Shown here: positions 1 through 4,093 of the stretch, in pieces
How positions within the stretch are numbered: position 1 is the first letter of the stretch
Layout of the letters: each line of letters begins with the position of its first letter
Origin: Parcubacteria group bacterium GW2011_GWA2_50_10b
GTDB taxonomy: Bacteria; Patescibacteriota; Minisyncoccia; Phycocordibacterales; Zambryskibacteraceae
Assembly: GCA_001004085.1 (NCBI GenBank)
Contig: LCQJ01000020.1
Coordinates: forward strand, 1-6,133
Length of the DNA stretch: 6,133 bases
Direction: 5' to 3'
Made by a program: the position numbers and the translations under genes
The notes under the pieces: generated by a model
Told to the model about the DNA's origin: nothing
Seen by the model: the letters and a program-made list of their open reading frames with translations, nothing else
The model's database searches: none

Positions 1-7
1 AGCGACA

Positions 8-74
8 TCCCATTAGAAAGTTTAAATTTATAAGGTTTTTAGGCATTTTAGGTTCCGTTGAACTTCTAACGGGA
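8..74. repeat. Degenerate CCCGTTAGAA palindromic element upstream of rpmB
   Basis: The left arm TCCCATTAGAAAGTT (8-22) and right arm AACTTCTAACGGGA (61-74) are inverted copies that differ by one base and a one-base bulge. They enclose an AT-rich spacer of 38 nt with a TATAAG box (29-34). The same element occurs in better form at 2067-2147 in front of sod. I recall this core as a common intergenic palindrome in Patescibacteria; that is memory, not a search. Its role is unknown. It could be a mobile repeat, or a hairpin in the leader of the downstream gene. Confidence 0.7.
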
Positions 75-93
75 CTCGTGGACGGATTATACC
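64..93 (+). promoter_or_regulatory. Weak candidate promoter for rpmB
   Basis: A TATACC hexamer (88-93) lies 18 nt after TTCTAA (64-69), which is part of the right arm of the palindrome. Transcription would start near 100, just before the AAGG ribosome-binding sequence (103-106). Both boxes are poor matches to consensus. The TATAAG at 29-34 is an alternative that would place the palindrome's right arm inside the mRNA leader. Confidence 0.25.
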
Positions 94-114
94 AATTATG
101 TTAAGGTATTGCTC

Positions 115-357
115 ATGTCCAGAGTTTGTCCAGTACTAAATAAGGGTTCCAAGATGGGTGGAGGCTACTCCAACCGGACTCGTGCTACCCAATTCAACCC
201 GACCGGCATGGTGAGAAAACAGGTCAATTTCCAGAAGAAGCGCATTTACGTGCCGGAACTGAAAAAGACCATCACCCTCATCCTCTCCACCCGCGCCATC
301 AAGACCATATCCAAACGCGGCGCACACTCAGTTCTCAAAAAAGCGGGTATTATCTAA
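115..357 (+). CDS. rpmB: 50S ribosomal protein L28
   Basis: Ribosomal protein L28 (bL28, 80 aa) is a small basic component of the large ribosomal subunit. The family signature is visible: MSRVCPVLNKGSK at the N-terminus, then GGGYSNRTRATQFNPT where most L28 proteins have the NxxSHA..T+R block, then the conserved C-terminal half with KKRIYVPEL and ITLILSTRAIKTISKRGAHSVL. The length is normal for the family. The frame is open back to a TTG at 109, but ATG 115 gives the canonical MSRVC start and has AAGG (103-106) 8 nt upstream. The gene stands alone on the plus strand here and faces the PaaX/Cas2-like and MBL genes. Its last 8 bases overlap the tail of a broken minus-strand reading frame (350-394). 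No clear terminator follows it. Confidence 0.95.
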   Translation: MSRVCPVLNKGSKMGGGYSNRTRATQFNPTGMVRKQVNFQKKRIYVPELKKTITLILSTRAIKTISKRGAHSVLKKAGII

Positions 358-394
358 CCTTCAGGGTTTCTCCGTCCGTTTCGAATTTTAAAGT
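350..394 (-). pseudogene. Relic of a ComEC-type MBL protein C-terminus
   Basis: Read on the minus strand, 394 to 350 encodes TLKFETDGETLKVR followed by TAA. The intact MBL protein encoded at 1104-1970 ends TIKFETNGKILELK followed by TAA. The two have the same distance to the stop, 7 of 14 identical residues and most of the others conservative changes. By eye the DNA is about 64% identical, so this is not a recent duplicate. No similarity continues upstream of 394, and the edge of the 46-bp palindromic module (406) is only 11 bp away. It looks like the remaining 3' end of a paralogous or ancestral MBL gene that once converged on rpmB. The relic is short, so chance or convergence is not fully excluded. 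Confidence 0.5.
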
Positions 395-405
395 TCTCCA
401 ACCTC

Positions 406-451
406 CAACATACGTTATCTTTTTACTGCAGTGAAATTATAACGTATGTTG
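406..451. repeat. 46-bp palindromic module, copy A (downstream of Cas2-like gene)
   Basis: A perfect 13-bp inverted repeat, CAACATACGTTAT (406-418) and ATAACGTATGTTG (439-451), is separated by 20 nt. The same architecture occurs at 1032-1077 in the same orientation, including the same 20-nt spacing and a shared AGxGAAATT at the end of the spacer. On the minus strand it contains TATAAT (441 to 436) and an ATG (411-409) exactly where copy B has the start codon of the Cas2-like gene. Here that ATG opens only a 7-codon frame (411-388). No good -35 box is visible, and there is no U-tract to make it a terminator. Confidence 0.85.
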
Positions 452-470
452 TATCTAAATCTGTTAGAGA

Positions 471-1037
471 TTAAGTAAGACCAAATTCTTCTCTTAGGTG
501 GCGATCATTCTCAAGTTCTTCGACAATTAGATAAAGTAGGTTCCTCCCTACTCCGAAATCTGTTTTTAAAAGCGCAATGATATCCTCGCAATCATAAGGA
601 TAAGCCCAGACACTCTCTTGCAACAAATAAAGTCCCGCCGATTTGAATAGATACCTGATATGGTCACGGACTTTCCTTTTCTTGTCCGGAATGTCGAAGA
701 TAATAACTCTCCACTTCTGGTCCCATTTTTTAGGTTTATTGAATTTAAAATTAGCAAATTCCCATCGCCGCAAATATTCCGTGCCGGAAGAAGTTAATTC
801 GTAAAACTTCCCGTTATATCTAAGCAATCCCTTTTTAACCATCTTGCTGGCGGAAGAACCGATATATTCCCTCTGACGTTTATTGGGAATAAGACCAAGC
901 TTACCCATGGTACTGATAACATTAGGGGCTATAAGTCCGATACTTAAAATACCGGCATTCGCAACGGTAGCCAGAATAATACGCTGCAAATTCTTCTTTT
1001 TGCTTCTTTTCCTACTTTTCTGTTCCAATTTACCCAT
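471..1037 (-). CDS. PaaX-like / Cas2-like winged-helix protein
   Basis: This 188-aa protein has a very basic N-terminus (residues 1-17, Lys/Arg-rich), a helical and winged-helix region (about 18-92, ending in the wing KGLLRYNGKFYELTSSG), and a C-terminal Cas2-like ferredoxin-fold domain (about 107-188). That domain starts WRVIIFDIPDKKRKVRDHIR, with Asp115 in the position of the conserved Cas2 first-strand Asp. This architecture matches PaaX-type transcription regulators. Such proteins are often labelled Cas2 in Patescibacteria, but there is no cas1 and no CRISPR array here. The most likely role is a DNA-binding regulator. The start ATG 1037 lies inside the 46-bp palindromic module copy B, with TATAAT 25 nt upstream and no Shine-Dalgarno, which suggests that the protein may bind its own promoter. 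A toxin-like nuclease or mobile-element function remains possible. The fold assignment is fairly sure; the function is not. Confidence 0.8.
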   Translation of the reverse strand: MGKLEQKSRKRSKKKNLQRIILATVANAGILSIGLIAPNVISTMGKLGLIPNKRQREYIGSSASKMVKKGLLRYNGKFYELTSSGTEYLRRWEFANFKFNKPKKWDQKWRVIIFDIPDKKRKVRDHIRYLFKSAGLYLLQESVWAYPYDCEDIIALLKTDFGVGRNLLYLIVEELENDRHLREEFGLT

Positions 1038-1077
1038 ACGTTATTAGTTCACCACAGGGAAATTATAACGTATGTGG
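1032..1077. repeat. 46-bp palindromic module, copy B (promoter and start of Cas2-like gene)
   Basis: The arms are inverted copies with a 10-bp perfect core, CATACGTTAT (1035-1044) and ATAACGTATG (1065-1074), separated by 20 nt. It is a direct repeat of the module at 406-451. In both modules the ACGT centres of the two half-sites are 30 bp apart, about three helical turns, as expected for two operator half-sites bound on one face of the DNA. One arm overlaps the -10 box and the other overlaps the start codon of the Cas2-like gene. Negative autoregulation is the natural inference. Confidence 0.85.
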
Positions 1078-1090
1078 TGTTTTTGGGTAA
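1062..1090 (-). promoter_or_regulatory. Promoter of the PaaX/Cas2-like gene
   Basis: On the minus strand, TTACCC (1090-1085) is followed by a 17-nt spacer and a perfect TATAAT (1067-1062). The expected transcription start is near 1055, giving a leader of about 18 nt. The -10 box overlaps the upstream arm of the palindromic module, so a protein bound there would block the polymerase. The -35 box is weak. Confidence 0.6.
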
Positions 1091-1103
1091 GCGCTGATGT
1101 GAA

Positions 1104-1970
1104 TTACTTTAATTCGAGAATTTTACCGTTAGTTTCAAATTTGATAGTGCCGCTTTCGGCCGTGCTGACGGTTTTTACGCCGATTTTTTGCAAAATATCC
1201 AAAACTTCTTTGTGAGGATGGCCGTAGGAATTGTCTTTTCCGGCGGAGATGACGGCGTATTCGGGGGAGACCGCCGCCGCGTACGCGGCGGCGGTCGACG
1301 TGCGCGAACCGTGGTGCCCGGCTTTCAAAACATTGGAGTCAAGAATTTCCGAATCAAGTTTCAATAAAATATTTTCGGTTTTGATAGGAGAGTCTCCCGT
1401 CAGGAGAAATGAATTTTCGCCGTATTCCAATTTCGCCACGATGGAAGCGTCATTGGTCTCCCAGCGCGAGACATCCTGATTTGGAAAAAGTATTGTGAGT
1501 TTCACTCCGTCGCCGAAATTTAAGACCATTCCCCTTCTGGCGAGAATGCTTGGAATTTTCTTTTCAATTATTCTTCTCTTGAGCTCATCATCAATAGTAT
1601 TATCGGATTCCACTCCCGGTTCCAGAAACATGCCGACATCAAATCGGCTCACCACTTCCGGCAATCCACCGATATGGTCGCGGTCCGGATGAGATTCAAT
1701 CATTACGTCTATTCTCTTCTCGCCGAAGGGCAGAATCTTGCCCAGCTCTGCAAGTACTTTCCTATTCGGTCCGCCATCGAGGAGGATATGCCTGTCGCCC
1801 GGCGTGTCTATAAAAATGGCATCACCCTGACCGATGTCCAGGAAATAGACCGAGAGAATATTGCTTGGCCGCCTTTGGTAAACCGAGAGCCAGACAAAGA
1901 TATTCCCGAGCACTAAAATCCCCACCAGATACTCTTTCCAACTCCTCTTGAATGCTTTAACGTAATGCAC
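1104..1970 (-). CDS. Membrane-anchored ComEC-type metallo-beta-lactamase protein
   Basis: This is the stand-alone counterpart of the C-terminal MBL domain of ComEC/Rec2, thought to degrade one DNA strand during uptake. Numbered from GTG 1970 (288 aa): a basic stretch KAFKRSWK (5-12), one transmembrane helix (about 13-31), then the MBL fold starting YFLDIGQGDAIFI. The metal-binding residues are intact: SHPDRDHIGG with His94, Asp96, Asp98 and His99; LLTGD with Asp193; AGHHGSRTS with His219-His220; and GHPH with His251. The membrane half of ComEC is encoded separately at 2651-4093. The frame is open to GTG 1994, but that start lies inside an inverted repeat and upstream of a TATAAT box (1982-1977). 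I chose GTG 1970, which lies 6 nt after the box and would be leaderless. A later GTG near 1925 is also possible. A palindrome at 1269-1296 encodes TAAAYAAAV beside the HHGS motif. Confidence 0.88.
   Translation of the reverse strand: MHYVKAFKRSWKEYLVGILVLGNIFVWLSVYQRRPSNILSVYFLDIGQGDAIFIDTPGDRHILLDGGPNRKVLAELGKILPFGEKRIDVMIESHPDRDHIGGLPEVVSRFDVGMFLEPGVESDNTIDDELKRRIIEKKIPSILARRGMVLNFGDGVKLTILFPNQDVSRWETNDASIVAKLEYGENSFLLTGDSPIKTENILLKLDSEILDSNVLKAGHHGSRTSTAAAYAAAVSPEYAVISAGKDNSYGHPHKEVLDILQKIGVKTVSTAESGTIKFETNGKILELK
1269..1296. repeat. 28-bp perfect GC-rich palindrome inside the MBL gene
   Basis: The two 14-base halves GACCGCCGCCGCGT and ACGCGGCGGCGGTC meet without a loop between 1282 and 1283. 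Read in frame on the minus strand it encodes TAAAYAAAV, between GHHGSRTS and SPEYAVIS. From memory of the family, the length of this segment is normal, so it appears to be substituted sequence and not an insertion. It is far more GC-rich than its surroundings and could form a strong hairpin or cruciform. Confidence 0.9.
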
Positions 1971-1976
1971 CGTCTT

Positions 1977-1982
1977 ATTATA
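1977..1982 (-). promoter_or_regulatory. -10 box for the ComEC-type MBL gene
   Basis: A perfect TATAAT reads on the minus strand from 1982 to 1977, three nt outside the left arm of the inverted repeat at 1985-2051. Exactly 6 nt separate it from the in-frame GTG at 1970, so the transcript would start at or next to the start codon. No convincing -35 box is present; the arm of the repeat occupies that position. Confidence 0.5.
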
Positions 1983-1984
1983 TA

Positions 1985-2051
1985 ACCCCCACACCTATAT
2001 TTTCGTTGCGCAAAACGCGGATACAATCGACGAAAATATAGGTGTGGGGGT
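1985..2051. repeat. 22-bp perfect inverted repeat between divergent promoters
   Basis: The arms 1985-2006 and 2030-2051 are perfect inverted copies (core CCCCCACACCTATATTTTCG), separated by a 23-nt loop that contains a small GCG/CGC stem (2008-2018). A TATAAT box lies just outside each arm, pointing outwards, so both divergent promoters carry the same upstream sequence. It reads GGTGTGGGGG before the box on both strands. This looks like a shared operator or activator site for the MBL gene and sod. If read-through transcription crosses it, it would also form a stable hairpin. Confidence 0.85.
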
Positions 2052-2056
2052 ATAAT
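2027..2056 (+). promoter_or_regulatory. Promoter P1 upstream of sod
   Basis: A perfect TATAAT (2051-2056) directly abuts the right arm of the inverted repeat. TCGACG (2027-2032), 18 nt upstream, is a fair -35 match. The expected start is near 2063, so the transcript would begin at the ATG of a 15-codon frame and carry the whole CCCGTTAGAA palindrome in the sod leader. Confidence 0.55.
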
Positions 2057-2062
2057 CAATGC

Positions 2063-2110
2063 ATGAATCCCGTTAGAAGTATCGAGCAATATACTTCTAG
2101 GGTAATATAA
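2063..2110 (+). other. Possible leaderless 15-codon upstream frame
   Basis: ATG 2063 lies 6 nt after TATAAT and opens the frame MNPVRSIEQYTSRVI followed by TAA. The codons for NPVR are the left arm of the palindrome. I recall many annotated Patescibacteria hypothetical proteins beginning MNPVR for this reason, so it may be a spurious frame created by the repeat. Its position mirrors the GTG start of the divergent MBL gene. It is a candidate leader peptide only. Confidence 0.25.
2069..2102 (+). promoter_or_regulatory. Alternative hairpin in the sod leader
   Basis: TAGAAGTAT (2074-2082) pairs perfectly with ATACTTCTA (2091-2099) across an 8-nt loop. The stem is extended by CCC (2069-2071) and GGG (2100-2102) past a 2-nt bulge. 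The same left arm can pair instead with 2134-2147, which covers the sod start codon. The two pairings exclude each other, as in translational switches and attenuators. Whether it works as one is inference. Confidence 0.45.
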
Positions 2111-2111
2111 A
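2106..2111 (+). promoter_or_regulatory. Possible second -10 box (P2) for sod
   Basis: TATAAA lies 34 nt before the sod ATG. A transcript from here would lack the left palindrome arm, leaving the sod start codon unpaired, in contrast to the P1 transcript. No clear -35 box is seen. The AT-rich spacer could give this hexamer by chance. Confidence 0.3.
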
Positions 2112-2114
2112 ATT

Positions 2115-2141
2115 ATGAAACATAAACGTAGTAACTTCTAA
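2115..2141 (+). other. Possible 8-codon leader frame before sod
   Basis: ATG 2115 opens MKHKRSNF, ending at TAA inside the right palindrome arm and only 4 nt before the sod ATG. Termination there could deliver ribosomes to a sod start that has no Shine-Dalgarno. The evidence is positional only. Confidence 0.2.
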
Positions 2142-2145
2142 CGGG

Positions 2146-2700
2146 ATGAAAACATTTGAAGAAAAGAAATTTAATATTCCGAAATTGAAAGGCATTTCCG
2201 ACAAGACCGTCGAGGAGCATTTGAAGCTCTATTCTGGCTACGTCAAGAATGCGAATGAGATACTCTCTTCGGGACAGTTTGAAAGACGTTTCCCATTCGA
2301 ATTCAACGGCATGAGAAACCATGAACTTTATTTCTCCCACTTCGAGGGTGGGCCACAGCCAGTTAATCCGGGCAGCCCTCTGGCTCTGGCGGGACACGAA
2401 GAATGGCCTTCTTATGAAGCATGGCTTAATCGTTTCAAAAACATGGCGCTCACGCGTGGCGTCGGCTGGGCCATGCTGGTCTGGGACCCAAACTCGAAAC
2501 GCCTTTTGAATAACTGGGTCGACGAACAGCATCTGGGCCAACTCTCCGCCTGCGTCCCCATCCTCGCTCTCGATATGTGGGAACACTCCTTCGTCGCCGA
2601 CTACCAGCCAAGCGGCAAGAAACAATACATCGAAGACTTTTTCGCCAACCTCAACTGGCGACAGATTGAAGAGAATTTCGCCAACGTCGCACGAGCATAA
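2146..2700 (+). CDS. sod: Superoxide dismutase, Fe/Mn family
   Basis: This 184-aa enzyme converts superoxide to hydrogen peroxide and oxygen. It has no signal peptide and is presumably cytoplasmic. The four metal ligands of the family can be placed: His25 (EEHLKLYSGYV), His59 (GMRNHELYFSHF), and Asp143 and His147 (DMWEHSF). RGVGWAMLVWD (104-114) is the usual C-terminal domain core. Gly55, four residues before the second His, and Gln128, fifteen before the ligand Asp, sit where Mn-type enzymes have Gly and the second-sphere Gln. That hints at Mn or mixed metal use, but His129 is adjacent and the alignment is by eye. Start ATG 2146 gives the family-like N-terminus KKFNIPKLKGIS; it is formed by the palindrome's right arm and lacks a Shine-Dalgarno. 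The 3' end overlaps convergent comEC by 50 bp. The first helix is one residue shorter than in E. coli SodB, and Tyr29 falls where SodB has its His30 region. Confidence 0.93.
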   Translation: MKTFEEKKFNIPKLKGISDKTVEEHLKLYSGYVKNANEILSSGQFERRFPFEFNGMRNHELYFSHFEGGPQPVNPGSPLALAGHEEWPSYEAWLNRFKNMALTRGVGWAMLVWDPNSKRLLNNWVDEQHLGQLSACVPILALDMWEHSFVADYQPSGKKQYIEDFFANLNWRQIEENFANVARA

Positions 2701-4093
2701 TCAGCACGAGATAAATAACCAGCACCGGCCAGAATGAAACGGGCGGGATATTAATGGCGGCAAAGGAGAGACTGCCGAGAAAATGTGAGACGAAAAGAAT
2801 CCAAGAAAGCAGCATGTGCGAGAGATAAGTGAACGGCATCGCCACTATAACGCTAGCGTAAGAAAGTCCTGCCGCAATGAAACCGGTAAGCATGGTGAGC
2901 GGAATGATGAGGAGAATCAAAACATTGGCTGGCAGCGATACCAAAGAGAAATTACCCATCGAGTAGATGAGATAAGGCAAAACCGTGATTTGCGTGGCGA
3001 TAGTGGTCGCAAACATTCCTCTAAAACCCCATCTTTGAGGAACTCTACTCAAATATTTTTCCACCAGCGGTGAAACATAAACCAGCGCGAGTGTTGCGAG
3101 GTATGAAAGCTGAAAGGAAGGGTCAAAGACCAGAATTTTCGGATTCTCGAGAATCATTAGAAAGGCGGTAACGAGGAGCACTCGCCCGGCAGAGACTCTG
3201 CGGCCGAATGATTTGGCGAGGATAACCGCAAGCACCATGAGCCCGGCGCGCACCACAGTCGCCTCAGCGCCAGTCATAAGAATAAAAAGCAGAATGCCGG
3301 AGAGGGAAAGCGGCAAAGCGGCGCGCGGCAACAAAGTGGCGGCCACTCGGCGCAGGGAATCGGCGATGATAGTGAGGTTATAACCGGAGAGCACTACGAT
3401 ATGGACCACGCCGGCGCGCTTGAACTCGTCGATAATCTCTTTCGGCATAGCCTCTTTGCCGGCCACCAGTAAACCGGAGAGGAGACTTGCTTGCGGCTCC
3501 GGCAAAATCATCCTGATTTGGCCGACGAAACTTTGTTTGATTTTGAAAAGTGCGGACAAGACAGGATTGCCGTTGTGGTGAAAGATTACGGTCACCTCGG
3601 CGAAACTCATGGTCTGGTAAATATCGTCCTTGGAAAGATACTTTGGGTAATCGAAATCGCGGCCATCTTCCCCTTCAATCACCCCGGGTTCTTTGAAATT
3701 ACCAGCCAATTCGACTCTGTCGCCGTATACAACAGGACTGTACAAATCCGTGCTGACCAGCGCTTTTTCTCCGTTATCGGCTTTGAATACAAATCGCGTG
3801 ACATTATCTTTGTGTTCCGGTTCGCTTGCCACGACGCCAGAAAGAGTTGGTACGAGCGGTTCGTGGAAATCTTTGATGGAATAGCGCAAGGCGCCAAGAC
3901 TGAAAAAGAGGAGGGTAAGGATGATAAATAAAACTTCCCGGCCGACAAAATCTTGATGAATTTTTTCCGCCCAGAGAACGGTGGCGGCGACAAGCAATAA
4001 AAAGACGATGAGAATCGGCGAGATAAAAACAAAAGACGAGACCAGTACGCCGAAGAGGAAACTAAAAATGGCCGTAAGAATTTCTCGGTCCAT
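2651..4093 (-). CDS. comEC: ComEC/Rec2 membrane channel protein (without MBL domain)
   Basis: ComEC carries single-stranded DNA across the inner membrane during natural transformation. This 480-aa form has an N-terminal hydrophobic region (two or more helices within 5-70), a soluble OB-like part (about 80-170, ending FDYPKYLSKDDIYQ), and the multi-helix Competence domain (about 200-468). Conserved family blocks are present: GVVHIVVLSGYNL (228-240), a version of the HLxAISGxH motif; ATVVRAGLM (278-286); and DPSFQLSYLATLALVY (324-339). The protein ends after the last helix with RRWRNSLQSVAS. The C-terminal MBL domain found in most ComEC proteins is missing, and its equivalent is encoded at 1104-1970. 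ATG 4093 overlaps the end of rnhA by 32 bp, so the gene is probably translated by coupling within the recJ-rnhA-comEC operon. No Shine-Dalgarno is visible. The TGA stop lies inside sod on the other strand. Confidence 0.93.
   Translation of the reverse strand: MDREILTAIFSFLFGVLVSSFVFISPILIVFLLLVAATVLWAEKIHQDFVGREVLFIILTLLFFSLGALRYSIKDFHEPLVPTLSGVVASEPEHKDNVTRFVFKADNGEKALVSTDLYSPVVYGDRVELAGNFKEPGVIEGEDGRDFDYPKYLSKDDIYQTMSFAEVTVIFHHNGNPVLSALFKIKQSFVGQIRMILPEPQASLLSGLLVAGKEAMPKEIIDEFKRAGVVHIVVLSGYNLTIIADSLRRVAATLLPRAALPLSLSGILLFILMTGAEATVVRAGLMVLAVILAKSFGRRVSAGRVLLVTAFLMILENPKILVFDPSFQLSYLATLALVYVSPLVEKYLSRVPQRWGFRGMFATTIATQITVLPYLIYSMGNFSLVSLPANVLILLIIPLTMLTGFIAAGLSYASVIVAMPFTYLSHMLLSWILFVSHFLGSLSFAAINIPPVSFWPVLVIYLVLIMLVRRWRNSLQSVAS

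Larger units (their letters stand above)
2067..2147. repeat. CCCGTTAGAA palindromic element in the sod leader
   Basis: A perfect 14-bp inverted repeat, ATCCCGTTAGAAGT (2067-2080) and ACTTCTAACGGGAT (2134-2147), has a 53-nt spacer. A third partial arm, ATACTTCTAGGG (2091-2102), lies inside. The right arm ends in the first two bases of the sod ATG, so the repeat supplies the start codon. A degenerate copy precedes rpmB (8-74). It is likely a member of a dispersed family in this genome. Confidence 0.85.

Noticed and set aside
98..139. Small frame ATG 98 (13 codons) overlapping the rpmB start
   Set aside because: Out of frame with rpmB, no ribosome-binding sequence of its own and no recognisable product. 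The AAGG at 103 fits the rpmB ATG better.
388..411. Seven-codon frame ATG 411 on the minus strand, in module A
   Set aside because: Arises from the start codon embedded in the repeat; too short to support as a gene. Noted in the repeat entry instead.
406..451. Module A as a rho-independent terminator for rpmB
   Set aside because: The stem is AT-rich with a 20-nt loop and no T-run after either arm. The close match to the promoter module at 1032-1077 explains it better.
471..1077. A CRISPR-Cas locus, because of the Cas2-like protein and flanking repeats
   Set aside because: There are only two repeat copies with a whole gene between them, no spacers and no cas1. The N-terminal winged helix points to a PaaX-type regulator.
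3491..3931. Plus-strand open frame of 146 codons within comEC
   Set aside because: Opposite strand of a well-recognised membrane protein gene; no family resemblance and no promoter or ribosome-binding sequence. It is a shadow frame.
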